From the NCBI GenBank assembly GCA_048380335.1, contig DBFCCI010000074.1, positions 1-54,246 on the forward strand: DNA of 54,246 nt. Direction: 5' to 3'. The stretch is from Lachnospira sp900551945. GTDB lineage: Bacteria; Bacillota; Clostridia; Lachnospirales; Lachnospiraceae. The position numbers were made by a program, and so were the translations under genes. Of this stretch, positions 41,980-50,889 are shown piece after piece. Each line of letters begins with the position of its first letter. Within the stretch, counting starts at the first letter, position 1. Under the pieces are notes generated by a model. The model saw only the letters and a list, made by a program, of their open reading frames with translations, did not search any database and was not told the origin of the DNA.

Positions 41980-43164
41980 TTAACACAAAATCTTTAAAAG
42001 ATTACTATACGCATACTTTCTCATCTTACAGAAATTTTCCGTATAAACTTCAAAATTAGAATACGAATGTTCAAATTGCCTTGAATATAAATGTGCCATA
42101 TCTATCTGTTCAGCCTTAGACAATTTTCTTTCACCGCATTGCTTGCCATTAATATACCACTTAGCAACATCAGCCTGCTTTAAGATGAGATATCCAACAA
42201 TCCCATTTTTAATCTTAAGCACAAGGTTGTAATCGTATACAGCGTCAAGAAAATACCTATACACATAATAAACAAGAAGCTGTTCATATTCAAACTGTCT
42301 ATCTTCATAATAAGTGTCAAACTCGTTATACATTTTATTGAAGAAATCAGACATTCCATTTTTATCACAATCCTGCATAAATTCGTTATTAACTTCTAAT
42401 ACCTTAAACCAATCTGGATTAATAACTTCCATTCCCTTAAATTTATCAAAATACTTATAAATATACCTATACGCAGTATCATCAAACCCACTATACTTTT
42501 TCTTTGCATTGTCAAGTACACTCTGTTGATAATCCATATCTTTAAAGGCATTAACTACATTTGCAATAAGCTCATCACGTTCATTATCTAAGTGCTTTTG
42601 TATTTTCTTTGCAAATTCAAGCAAAAGTACACACCTGTCATTTATTGTATAAGCTCTATTCTGCACAATACTATATGCCATCTTTCTTGCCGAAGTAAGT
42701 TGAATATACGTCAATGGGTCAATATCATTATAAGTTTTTGGAAACTCGTCATTTTCTGTAGTTTCAAACACCAACTTATCCTTATAGTTAAATATTATCT
42801 CCCCTGCCGTTATACAAGATGGTGCAATTCCTATTTCCCTTGTATTGCCGTACTCATTAATAAATCTTGGAAACTCCGCACAAGTGTCACACAGATTTTC
42901 TTCTCCTAGTGCAATATAAAGGTCACATAAATTTTCATCATTTAAAAACGGACATCTCCCATTGTTAAGTGTAAATGTACAACCACCTTCTTCTGATTTT
43001 ACCATTACGCTTTTTAATCTTTTTCCAAAACTTCCCTTTACACTTTTATAATACTTATAAGAAGCCTCATCAACATCAACGTCCCACCCCGCACAACAAG
43101 TATCTGTACAAGCTCCCGCTATACATTTAAAATCTTTATAATAAAATGGTGTAGTAATTTTCAT
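41980..43164 (-). CDS. fliB: Flagellin lysine N-methylase (FliB-like)
   Basis: 394 aa. The N-terminal cysteine cluster is as in FliB proteins: Cys14, Cys19, Cys23, Cys24 in FKCIAGACTDTCCAGWD, then CTFTLNNGRCPFL, NLCDLY and LCDTCAEFPR, together a likely iron-sulfur or zinc binding set. FliB methylates lysines on flagellin; a flagellin gene is cut by the right edge of this window, though 11 kb away, which supports the assignment. The C-terminal half is helical and variable (YRYFLDAVYDYNLVLK). A run of TTCC-like sequence provides a weak ribosome site (GAAGGGAG six bases upstream). The family could include other cysteine-cluster proteins. Confidence 0.85.
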   Translation of the reverse strand: MKITTPFYYKDFKCIAGACTDTCCAGWDVDVDEASYKYYKSVKGSFGKRLKSVMVKSEEGGCTFTLNNGRCPFLNDENLCDLYIALGEENLCDTCAEFPRFINEYGNTREIGIAPSCITAGEIIFNYKDKLVFETTENDEFPKTYNDIDPLTYIQLTSARKMAYSIVQNRAYTINDRCVLLLEFAKKIQKHLDNERDELIANVVNAFKDMDYQQSVLDNAKKKYSGFDDTAYRYIYKYFDKFKGMEVINPDWFKVLEVNNEFMQDCDKNGMSDFFNKMYNEFDTYYEDRQFEYEQLLVYYVYRYFLDAVYDYNLVLKIKNGIVGYLILKQADVAKWYINGKQCGERKLSKAEQIDMAHLYSRQFEHSYSNFEVYTENFCKMRKYAYSNLLKILC

Positions 43165-43454
43165 AAATAACTCCCTTCATTTGTCATGTTTTCTCTCGCT
43201 CTTGTTAATTAACTATCCATCATTCTAATCCATTTATTGATACATTTCATATTCTATTAGTATTAAACATTTCGCAATAATATTTTGCTTTTCCTATTGC
43301 ATAATCCATATATTTTTTTTGCATAAATAACTTTACTTAAAAACCTTGTTTAATATCTGTTAAATTCTAGCAAAACACTACTATTATAGCAAACTATTAA
43401 GCTATATTATAGCGCAACTTAAATATATTTTTATAAAATAAATCTAAAATGTAA
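43165..43454. other. Gene-free stretch upstream of the glutamine-type transporter
   Basis: AT-rich, no gene. A 13-base palindrome GCTATATTATAGC (43401-43413) lies about 45 bases upstream of the promoter -35 and could be a regulator site. Confidence 0.4.
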
Positions 43455-43483
43455 TTGAGTTAATTGCAATATATGTGTATAAT
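43455..43483 (+). promoter_or_regulatory. Promoter of the amino-acid ABC transporter operon
   Basis: TTGAGT (43455-43460), 17-bp spacer, TATAAT (43478-43483). The predicted start near 43490 lies within the longest possible reading frame, which supports the shorter start at 43535. Confidence 0.75.
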
Positions 43484-43534
43484 CTAATATGCTTATTATT
43501 ATTTAGCGATATAAATATTATGAAAGGATTAGCT

Positions 43535-45088
43535 ATGGAAATCAAAAAATATTTAACCAGTAGCAGACTTAAAAAATTACACCATCTTTTTAATGGCACA
43601 TTAATGTCTGTACTTATTATTACTGCTGCTTTGTTTCTAACTTCTTGTGGCAGTAAAACTCCTGAAAATACTGTATTTTCAGCCGATGACCTTTTAGGTA
43701 AAACAATCGGTGTTCAGCTTGGTACAACTGGGGATATCTATGTATCCGATTACGAGTCAGACGGCTCTGGAACTAAAGTTGAACGATTTAACAAAGGTGC
43801 TGACGCAATTCAAGCTCTTGTTCAAGGAAAAATTGACTCAGTTGTAATCGACTCACAGCCTGCAAAAGCATTTGTTGAAGCCAACCCAACACTCACAATT
43901 CTTCCAGAAGAATTTGTAACTGAAAACTACGCCATGTGCATATCTAAATCAAAGCCTGATTTAAAAAATTCAATTAATGAAGCCCTTGATTATTTAACAG
44001 CAAATGGCACTATCGACTCTATAATAAGTAACTACATCGGAGAAAATGCTGGAAAATCTCCTTACACTTCTCCTGAGGGCGTAACAAGAAATAACGGAAC
44101 TCTTATAGTTGCCACAAATGCTTACTTTAGCCCTTACGAATACTATAGTGGTGGTAAAATTGTTGGTATTGATGCCGATATTTGTCAAGCTATTTGCGAT
44201 TATCTTGGTATGGAACTTAAGATTGAAGATATGGAATTTGACTCAATTATTACTGCTGTTCAATCTGGCAAAGCCGATATCGGTGCAAGTGGTATGACAG
44301 TTACAGAAGAACGTCTTAAAAATATCGACTTCACTAACACTTATACAACTGCAAGTCAGGTTATTGTTGTAAGAGATAACAATGCACTCAAAGCAAGCAA
44401 CAGTTTAACTGAACGTTTTAAATCTGACTTTATCACAGATAATAGATATTCTTACATATTTAAAGGTCTTCTTAATACACTTATAATTGCTGTATGTGCT
44501 GCACTTTTAGGTATTGTAATCGGTTTTGTAATTGCGGTTATACGTTCTAACCACGATATGACAGGACATTTAAAGATTGCTAACTTTATATGTAATGTAT
44601 ACCTTACAGTAATACGAGGTACACCTACAATGGTTCAGCTTCTTATTATTTACTACATTATATTTGGTTCAATCAACATTAATAAAATTATCGTTGCCAT
44701 ACTCGCCTTTGGTATCAATTCTGGTGCTTACGTTGCCGAAATTGTTCGTTCAGGTATTATGTCAATTGACGCAGGACAGTTTGAAGCCGCACGAAGTCTT
44801 GGTCTTACTTACCGTCAGACTATGACAAATGTAATCTTCCCTCAGGCGTTCAAAAATGTTCTTCCTGCCCTTACAAATGAATTTATCGTATTATTAAAAG
44901 AAACTTCTATCAGTGGTTATATCGGACTTACTGACCTTACACGAGGCGGTGACATTATCCGAAGCATAACTTATGACGCAATGCTTCCACTTCTTGGTGT
45001 AGCCTTAATTTATCTTGTAATAGTTATGATACTTTCAACATTTGTAAAGAAATTAGAAAGGAGATTAAGGTCTAATGAGCGAAGATAA
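43535..45088 (+). CDS. Polar amino-acid ABC transporter: binding domain fused to permease, lobes in swapped order
   Basis: 517 aa lipoprotein-permease fusion. The lipobox is LTSC (Cys38). Residues about 49-175 match the second lobe and C-terminal helices of an SBP_bac_3 domain (DDLLGKTIGVQLGTTGDIY, TANGTIDSIISNYIG); residues about 188-282 then match its first lobe (GTLIVATNAYFSPYEYY, GKADIGASGMTVTEER, QVIVVRDNN). So the usual lobe 1 then lobe 2 order is reversed. From about 300 follows a HisM/GlnP-type permease with FKGLLNTLIIAV and the EAA loop EAARSLGLTYRQTMTNVIFPQA. Importers of this type take up glutamine, glutamate or cystine. AAAGGA supports the start. It overlaps the ATPase gene by 14 bases. 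Confidence 0.92.
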   Translation: MEIKKYLTSSRLKKLHHLFNGTLMSVLIITAALFLTSCGSKTPENTVFSADDLLGKTIGVQLGTTGDIYVSDYESDGSGTKVERFNKGADAIQALVQGKIDSVVIDSQPAKAFVEANPTLTILPEEFVTENYAMCISKSKPDLKNSINEALDYLTANGTIDSIISNYIGENAGKSPYTSPEGVTRNNGTLIVATNAYFSPYEYYSGGKIVGIDADICQAICDYLGMELKIEDMEFDSIITAVQSGKADIGASGMTVTEERLKNIDFTNTYTTASQVIVVRDNNALKASNSLTERFKSDFITDNRYSYIFKGLLNTLIIAVCAALLGIVIGFVIAVIRSNHDMTGHLKIANFICNVYLTVIRGTPTMVQLLIIYYIIFGSININKIIVAILAFGINSGAYVAEIVRSGIMSIDAGQFEAARSLGLTYRQTMTNVIFPQAFKNVLPALTNEFIVLLKETSISGYIGLTDLTRGGDIIRSITYDAMLPLLGVALIYLVIVMILSTFVKKLERRLRSNERR

Positions 45089-45839
45089 AATGTCTACAGC
45101 TAAAAATGGTGATGTTATCATCGAAGTTAAAAACTTAAAAAAAGTTTATGACGACCATGTAGTATTAAGTAACATTAACACAACAATCAAAAAAGGCGAG
45201 GTTATCTCAATTATAGGCCCATCTGGTTGTGGTAAATCAACATTTTTACGTTCACTTAATCTACTTGAAACACCAACAGAAGGACAAATACTATTTCATG
45301 GCACAGACTTAAATGACCCATCTGTTGATATTAACCACATTCGTGAAAAAATAGGCATGGTGTTTCAACATTTTAACCTTTTCCCTAATATGACTATTAA
45401 GGAAAATATTATGCTTGCTCCTGTCAAAGTTATGCAAATGCCAAAAGAAGAAGCTTCAAAACTTGCAGACACACTTTTAAACCGAGTTGGACTTGCAGAC
45501 AAGGCAAACACCTACCCTAATATGTTATCAGGTGGTCAAAAACAACGTATCGCCATAGCAAGAGCCTTAGCTATGAACCCAGAAGTAATGCTCTTTGACG
45601 AACCAACCTCAGCCCTCGACCCAGAAATGGTCGGCGAAGTATTAACTATTATGAAAGAACTTGCTCAGTCAGGAATGACCATGATAGTTGTTACACATGA
45701 GATGGGCTTTGCAAGAGAAGTTTCTAATAGATGTATGTTCTTTGCTGATACAGTAATCAAAGAAGAAAATACACCAAAACAAATATTTGAAAACCCACAA
45801 ACAGATAGATTAAAAGACTTCTTATCTAAAGTACTATAA
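45075..45839 (+). CDS. glnQ: Amino-acid ABC transporter ATPase (GlnQ type)
   Basis: 254 aa. Walker A GPSGCGKSTF near 51, Q-loop VFQHFNLFPNMT, signature LSGGQKQRIAIARAL, Walker B VMLFDEPTSALDPE, H-loop VVTHEMGFA. These are the marks of polar amino-acid importer ATPases. It overlaps the fusion protein gene by 14 bases, so the two are translationally coupled and form a complete two-gene importer. Followed by a long-stem terminator. Confidence 0.95.
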   Translation: MSEDKMSTAKNGDVIIEVKNLKKVYDDHVVLSNINTTIKKGEVISIIGPSGCGKSTFLRSLNLLETPTEGQILFHGTDLNDPSVDINHIREKIGMVFQHFNLFPNMTIKENIMLAPVKVMQMPKEEASKLADTLLNRVGLADKANTYPNMLSGGQKQRIAIARALAMNPEVMLFDEPTSALDPEMVGEVLTIMKELAQSGMTMIVVTHEMGFAREVSNRCMFFADTVIKEENTPKQIFENPQTDRLKDFLSKVL

Positions 45840-45856
45840 TAAACCACTACAAACCC

Positions 45857-45949
45857 TTGCTCAATTGTATAAAATTAAGATATATAAAAATACGTCAATT
45901 CTACCATTTTTTTAGTATTTTCACCTATCTTAATTTTATATTGAGCAAA
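45857..45949 (+). terminator. Long nested terminator of the amino-acid transporter operon
   Basis: TTGCTCAAT...TATAAAATTAAGATA (45857-45882) pairs with TATCTTAATTTTATATTGAGCAA (45926-45949); the loop holds AAAATAC...GTATTTT. Directly followed by family B element B3. Confidence 0.7.
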
Positions 45950-45956
45950 ATGTAAA

Positions 45957-46181
45957 TAAGAAAACTGGTATTATATTTTATAGTATATGGTAAAAGCCTA
46001 GTAGTTCTTAGTTGTGCTGTCAAACATCAGTGATTACCGCACATGGACGTGCGGTAAAGCAATCAGCGACACGATGTCGCATTGAGTGCGTTCACGTCAG
46101 TTTTCATTAACTTACATCAGCACATCTTAGAACTACTAAGCTTTTATCCATCGACTATAAAATATAATACCAGTTTTCTTA
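45957..46181. repeat. Family B structured element, copy B3
   Basis: Outer arms TAAGAAAACTGGTATTATA and complement, a 24-bp or longer perfect stem, then the conserved TATAGTATATGG strand, inner hairpin TACCGCAC/GTGCGGTA (46035-46042 with 46049-46056) and the GCGACA-CGA-TGTCGC hairpin within GCAATCA/TGAGTGC. The outer arms share no sequence with those of B1 or B2 beyond the core. It lies between the glnQ terminator and the DUF2752 gene. Confidence 0.85.
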
Positions 46182-46210
46182 CATAAAAGTATATAAAGGA
46201 CTATTATTAT

Positions 46211-46681
46211 ATGACACCATTTTCACAAATATTTACAAACACCATAAACGACTTAAAAAAATACGCCCCACTTATTCTAAGTATAATAACAGCCTGCATT
46301 ATAAATCAACTTATATTCCACAAAATATGCCCAATTGCCATATTCACAGGCTTTCCCTGCCCAGGTTGTGGAATAACCAGAGCATTTTACTATCTTATAA
46401 CACTTAGATGGCACAAAGCATTAACAATGAACCCTTGTATATTTTTATGGATTATATTAATTATAATATTATTTATCAACAGATACATACTAACAAAAAA
46501 ATTCACTACTAAAACAATCAACACACTATTAATAGCTACTGGAACTATATCCATTTTAATATATATCTTTAGAATGATAACAATGTACCCTAATGTAGAA
46601 CCACTAACATACTATAACAACAACATTTTACACAATATACACTATATTGCCACAAAAATAATATCTAATTTTGCTAGTTAG
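46211..46681 (+). CDS. DUF2752 membrane protein
   Basis: 156 aa with about four membrane segments. The DUF2752 signature CPIAIFTGFPCPGCGITRAF lies at about residues 36-55, followed by a helix-loop containing RWHKALTMNP, as in the family. Function is not known; the conserved Cys-Pro-Gly-Cys motif suggests metal binding or a redox role at the membrane. No strong ribosome site (AAAGGA eleven bases upstream). It begins 29 bases after the family B3 element, so its leader may include it, and ends seven bases from the convergent lgt stop. Confidence 0.85.
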   Translation: MTPFSQIFTNTINDLKKYAPLILSIITACIINQLIFHKICPIAIFTGFPCPGCGITRAFYYLITLRWHKALTMNPCIFLWIILIIILFINRYILTKKFTTKTINTLLIATGTISILIYIFRMITMYPNVEPLTYYNNNILHNIHYIATKIISNFAS

Positions 46682-46687
46682 CTACAA

Positions 46688-47449
46688 CTAAGCCACATTT
46701 TTCTTCTTATTAACAAAATACAAAACAACCGCAAACGCAATTATAAATATAGAAATAAATTGAGATGTTGACATAAAACCAACTGCTCCACGATAATCAT
46801 TTCTAAAGAACTCTATAACAAATCTACCAATACCATAAAGCACCATATAAAGCTCACCAATATTACCAGATTGTAACTTATTCTTCAACTTAACAGCTAC
46901 AATAATCAATATCACAGCTATAAGAAAATCACCTGCTGACGATAAAAGCTGTGTTGGAATAAGAGGTACACTCCCAGGTGCAAAGTTGCAATCATCAGGA
47001 AACATAACACTAAACCAAGAGTCTGTTTCACGACCATAACAACACCCTGCAAGAAAACAGCCAATTCGTCCAAAACCTTGAGCTATTGCAATCTCTGGCA
47101 TAACAAGGTCAAAGTAATCAAGAAAATTAAGCTTTTTAATTCTACAATAAATATAAGCGGCTGCTACACCACCAATTATTCCGCCATACACAACAAACCC
47201 CGATGAGCCAAGCACAGCTAACGGCTGTTTCAAAAATTCATCAAAACTTACTATCACATATAAAATCTTAGCTCCTAAAAAGCCACATACGCCTGCAATA
47301 ATAGCAATGTCAACTACTGCTTCTTCTTTAAGACCATTCTTTTTTGCCCTATACTCAGCAACAAGCATTGCCACAATAAAGCCAATAGCAATAAGAGTTC
47401 CATAACCATGAACCTTAAAGCTCCCAATTGTAAATAATGTTTCTCTCAA
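46688..47449 (-). CDS. lgt: Prolipoprotein diacylglyceryl transferase
   Basis: 253 aa integral membrane enzyme that adds diacylglycerol to the lipobox Cys of prelipoproteins, for example the two lipoproteins in this window. Seven membrane segments; HGYG near 14-17 (the conserved N-terminal His), YGGIIGG near 88-94, and the Lgt signature GRIGCFLAGCCYG (127-139), FVIEFFRND near 212. A GGAGGAATTTTTA-like leader supports the ATG. Leftward, 64 bases from the YkgJ gene upstream. Confidence 0.95.
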   Translation of the reverse strand: MRETLFTIGSFKVHGYGTLIAIGFIVAMLVAEYRAKKNGLKEEAVVDIAIIAGVCGFLGAKILYVIVSFDEFLKQPLAVLGSSGFVVYGGIIGGVAAAYIYCRIKKLNFLDYFDLVMPEIAIAQGFGRIGCFLAGCCYGRETDSWFSVMFPDDCNFAPGSVPLIPTQLLSSAGDFLIAVILIIVAVKLKNKLQSGNIGELYMVLYGIGRFVIEFFRNDYRGAVGFMSTSQFISIFIIAFAVVLYFVNKKKNVA

Positions 47450-47513
47450 TTAAAAATTCCTCCTAAAATAAAACATACTCTCGATAAACTTTTAACTATC
47501 ATTTCAAAACTTT

Positions 47514-48185
47514 CTAATCCAATGCTAAAGCCTTAACTGCTTTATCAAGTCTTACATTAAATTGCTCATAAAAATCTTTATTAAGGTCATAAGGTGTTAT
47601 AAAAAATGTCTTTAATGTATACATAGTAACAATTTTAACTTGCTCATCATTCAAATTGACAATTGCTCGTTGAATTTTCTTTAAATAAACATGCCATTTT
47701 ACAATAAATGAATTATATGTAGCAAGGTCAGGTGTATCAAGCCATTTCTTAACTTTAATCTTAGAAAGATTATCTTTCTTACATTGACCAACTTGCAGTA
47801 TATACTTAAAATGCTCATCGTCTTCCCAGTACCTTCCTAATGGAAAAAGCCTACATATACCAGGTCTGTTAAGATGTATCTGACATCTTCTATTCTCATC
47901 AAGAAATGAACAGTCGTTATTTACTTCTGACATCTTAAGGTTAGGAAGTATAACACCATCAACAACATTAAGTTCAAGCCTATCCTTGAGCAAATCTTCA
48001 AAGCTACACTTAAACTGCGCTGTCAATCTATATGTATCATAAGGGTCAAGCACAATAGTTTTCCCCATACCATGACAACAAACAGACTTACACCCATTAC
48101 AACTATTAGTGTCCGCCTTTACCATATCATTTTCACTATATAACTTTCCATCGGAAATATCTTCCAAAGTACAATCTCTTAACAT
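47514..48185 (-). CDS. YkgJ-family cysteine-cluster protein
   Basis: 223 aa. Cysteines grouped as in YkgJ/FliB-like proteins: SCNGCKSVCCHG near residues 27-38, CSFLDENRRCQIHLNRPGICRLFP, and VGQCKK; such clusters bind zinc or iron-sulfur. The start is at 48185, with GGAG upstream of that ATG; a longer frame adds 26 codons without support. The C-terminal 80 residues are helical. Function unknown; it shares the cysteine pattern with the fliB-like protein at 42-43 kb but lacks the flagellar context. Confidence 0.85.
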   Translation of the reverse strand: MLRDCTLEDISDGKLYSENDMVKADTNSCNGCKSVCCHGMGKTIVLDPYDTYRLTAQFKCSFEDLLKDRLELNVVDGVILPNLKMSEVNNDCSFLDENRRCQIHLNRPGICRLFPLGRYWEDDEHFKYILQVGQCKKDNLSKIKVKKWLDTPDLATYNSFIVKWHVYLKKIQRAIVNLNDEQVKIVTMYTLKTFFITPYDLNKDFYEQFNVRLDKAVKALALD

Positions 48186-48464
48186 AAATTCTCCATTCCA
48201 ACTCACTTTTCTTCTGCCAAAGCATAAAGTGATTTTAACAGATTTACAATAAATACACAACAAGTCACTCCCTAGTTTTTATAATTTTAATTTTATGAAA
48301 ATATAAATAAACACACATATCAAAAACAATAAACTATATTTATATTCCCTACCATCATACAAAAGTTTATCTAATTCCAAATACAAAAAATCACTAACTT
48401 CCAAATCAAATAATATTTTTTATCATAAACAAAATGTAGTAGAAATAAGAAAAATAGTATAAAG

Positions 48465-49388
48465 TTAAATCATCCCTATAAGATAAACATACAGTGGCAA
48501 TGTCACTATACTGCAAATAGTCGATATAACAACAAGTGCCGCCGCATATTTTTGGTCATGTCCATACTGAATTGCAAACATAGTCGTTATAGCAGCACAA
48601 GGACAAGCTTCAAGAACAAGAGTTACAGTAGCAACAATTCCACTTATATTAAATATGTAAAACACCAAAAGACTTACCATAGGAATTAATATAAGCCTTA
48701 TAAATAATCCATACAACAAATGCTTTTGCTTAATCAACCTAACAATTCCTGCTTCACCCATAGCAACACCAGTAACTATCATAGATATAGGAGTTGTCAT
48801 AGCTCCTACAGAGCTTATTGGGTCAGCAATTATATTTGTTACAGGTATTTTGAATAAATATATAATAAGCCCTACAACAACTGCAATTATAGGTGGACAA
48901 GTAATAAGATTTTTTAACAACTTTTTAATAGGCATCTTATCCGCAAAAAATACATACCCTACTGACCACAACAATATATTAAATACTGTAACATAAGAAC
49001 TTGCATACAATATACCTTCTTCACCAAACAAAGCTCTTATCAATGGAAATCCCATATAAGCCGCATTAGAAAATGAACAAGCAAATCTAAAAATACCTTT
49101 ATGCTCATCAGATACCACAAATGATACAGCAAGTGAAATAACAATACCTAGCACACATAAAATAATACTATATATAAATGACTTCCCTATATTGTCAAGC
49201 ACTTCATCATTAAACTTACCCATATATGAATTAATTATCATACATGGCACAACAAACTTGATAAGAATATCCGACAATAACTTTTTTCCATCTTCCCTAA
49301 TTATATTCTTCTTATAAAGAAAAATACCAGAAATAATAAGAACAAAAAGTTCCAAAACCTGTTTTACAGTAATAATTGCAAGTTCCAT
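48465..49388 (-). CDS. AEC-family transporter (auxin efflux carrier type)
   Basis: 307 aa with ten predicted membrane segments in two groups of five around a central loop (residues about 150-175), the standard AEC fold. GKKLLSDILIKFVVPCMI near 33 and FSNAAYMGFPL near 105 are typical. Bacterial members move organic acids such as malate or malonate. AGGAG lies six bases before the ATG. It is alone on the minus strand. Upstream is a 16-base palindrome (49452-49467) that may be its operator. Confidence 0.9.
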   Translation of the reverse strand: MELAIITVKQVLELFVLIISGIFLYKKNIIREDGKKLLSDILIKFVVPCMIINSYMGKFNDEVLDNIGKSFIYSIILCVLGIVISLAVSFVVSDEHKGIFRFACSFSNAAYMGFPLIRALFGEEGILYASSYVTVFNILLWSVGYVFFADKMPIKKLLKNLITCPPIIAVVVGLIIYLFKIPVTNIIADPISSVGAMTTPISMIVTGVAMGEAGIVRLIKQKHLLYGLFIRLILIPMVSLLVFYIFNISGIVATVTLVLEACPCAAITTMFAIQYGHDQKYAAALVVISTICSIVTLPLYVYLIGMI

Positions 49389-49451
49389 GTTAATCTCCTA
49401 TTTTTATCATATTATTTATACTATATTTTTATATAATTAATTTATAGTATA

Positions 49452-49467
49452 ATGAAATATATTTCAT
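49452..49467. promoter_or_regulatory. Palindrome ATGAAATATATTTCAT upstream of the AEC gene
   Basis: Perfect 16-base palindrome 64 bases before the AEC transporter start, near AT-rich -10-like sequences; possible regulator site. The rest of the gap (49468-49664) shows only a faint copy of the degenerate 3'-end repeat near 49625-49660. Confidence 0.5.
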
Positions 49468-49664
49468 CGTATGTAGTATATAAGTATATCTTTATTATGT
49501 CAAGCAAAACTTTGGTTAGTTATTCACATAAATTGCCACCACTCATAAAACAGGTGCTTCAAGTAGCAGAATATAAGCCATTTCCCCCGTACATTGCCTA
49601 AATGCGTCAAAGACTTTCTCTTTATTCAAGTCACAACTGCATTTAACTCATTGTTCGCATAAAA

Positions 49665-49700
49665 AAATCAAGTAGATGATATTTTTCACCTACTTGACTT
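49665..49700 (-). terminator. Terminator of the 335-aa membrane protein gene
   Basis: AAAATCAAGTAGATGA pairs with TCACCTACTTGACTT (about 14 bp, short loop), with T runs on both sides, 16 bases after the leftward stop. Confidence 0.75.
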
Positions 49701-49715
49701 CTTTTTTAATCTTTT

Positions 49716-50723
49716 TTACTGATAATTTCTTACAAGAAACATTGGCTTTATTGCCATTACTTCGTCATATTCTTCCTGTTCTACTGCGACACTAGAATTA
49801 AGTGCCTGTAAATCAGCTTTTAATATATCAAGAGCCTGCGCAATATTCTCAGCTCTGCCCTCCTGCATAATATCAATCATACGTTTTAACACTACAGGGT
49901 GAGCATACCAAGCTGGAAGCGGAAAATCAGGGTATTTTTTAATGTACTCCTGCATTTCATCAATCGCTTTTTCAAGATTATGCTCTATATATTTCTTATT
50001 ATTTTTTGCTGTAGGAAGTACATTTGCACTTGAAAATAAAAATATTGCCGCAAGTCCAAATAACAAGAAATACATAGCAAAGCCTGCATGTGTAGCAAGT
50101 GCATACACCCCATAAATCAATGAACCAACTCCCAAAAGTGTAATACTTAAAGCAACCCATTTGTAAGCAGGATTACTTCTGTCATACACTCGCTTTTTCT
50201 TAGCTCCTGCGCTCAGTGCAATACTTAATTCCTCATTCCTATTAAGATACTGCATACAATTTTCAAGCACAGCAATATTTTGTAATGCTGTCTTTGAAAG
50301 CACCTTTGCTTTCTTCTTAGCCTTAAGACGTTCCTTTTCTTTTAAACGCCTTTCTGCCTGCTCACTGTGTAACCTAATATAAGGGTGAGTCTGCTTTAAA
50401 TAAGCAAGCAAAGAATCAACATTTTCTTCAAACTTAAAATTACACTGTCTTTCCTCACCATTGTCATATTCAACAACTAAATAAGGAATTGTTGCAAATA
50501 ATCCCTTGCCAGTAAAGCCACCCTTACTCATTGCTACTCTTTTGTACACTCTTTTTACAGAAGAAAGTGGTATATAATATACTCGGTCAAAGTAAAAGCT
50601 ATTAAGATATATAGCCTTTTCTCCCACACCGCATGGGCCAAATTTTCTACAATTCTTTTTGTCTTTTATAAGTTCTTCCTTATCTAGTGATACATTTCCC
50701 AAACAACGTGGCTTAAATAACAT
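49716..50723 (-). CDS. Membrane protein of unknown function, two TM segments
   Basis: 335 aa. An N-terminal soluble part (about 1-120) with KFGPCGVGEKAIYLN, SSVKRVYKRVAMSKGGF and FKFEENVDSLLAYL resembles a PH-like fold. A Lys/Glu/Ala coiled region (about 120-160) follows, then two membrane segments (about 190-235), then a helical soluble tail. Homologues in Lachnospiraceae carry vague names; I do not trust any function. The ATG at 50723 is used because the longer frame starts with TTG inside the GGGAG site. Alone, leftward, with its own terminator. Confidence 0.8.
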   Translation of the reverse strand: MLFKPRCLGNVSLDKEELIKDKKNCRKFGPCGVGEKAIYLNSFYFDRVYYIPLSSVKRVYKRVAMSKGGFTGKGLFATIPYLVVEYDNGEERQCNFKFEENVDSLLAYLKQTHPYIRLHSEQAERRLKEKERLKAKKKAKVLSKTALQNIAVLENCMQYLNRNEELSIALSAGAKKKRVYDRSNPAYKWVALSITLLGVGSLIYGVYALATHAGFAMYFLLFGLAAIFLFSSANVLPTAKNNKKYIEHNLEKAIDEMQEYIKKYPDFPLPAWYAHPVVLKRMIDIMQEGRAENIAQALDILKADLQALNSSVAVEQEEYDEVMAIKPMFLVRNYQ

Positions 50724-50784
50724 AAAAACCAACTCCCTTCTGTTGTTATCTTTGAACTAAATAATACACTATAAATCATTTATA

Positions 50785-50819
50785 TAATGCCGAAGCACTA
50801 CCAATATGCCTCGGCATTA
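50785..50819 (-). terminator. Terminator of cstA
   Basis: TAATGCCGAAGCA and TGCCTCGGCATTA pair over 13 bp (two mismatches) with a 9-nt loop, 70 bases after the leftward cstA stop. Confidence 0.75.
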
Positions 50820-50889
50820 TATTATTCATTACTATATAAACTCCCTCACATTTTTGCTTATTAATAAAGACTTTCTTATTAGTATCAAA

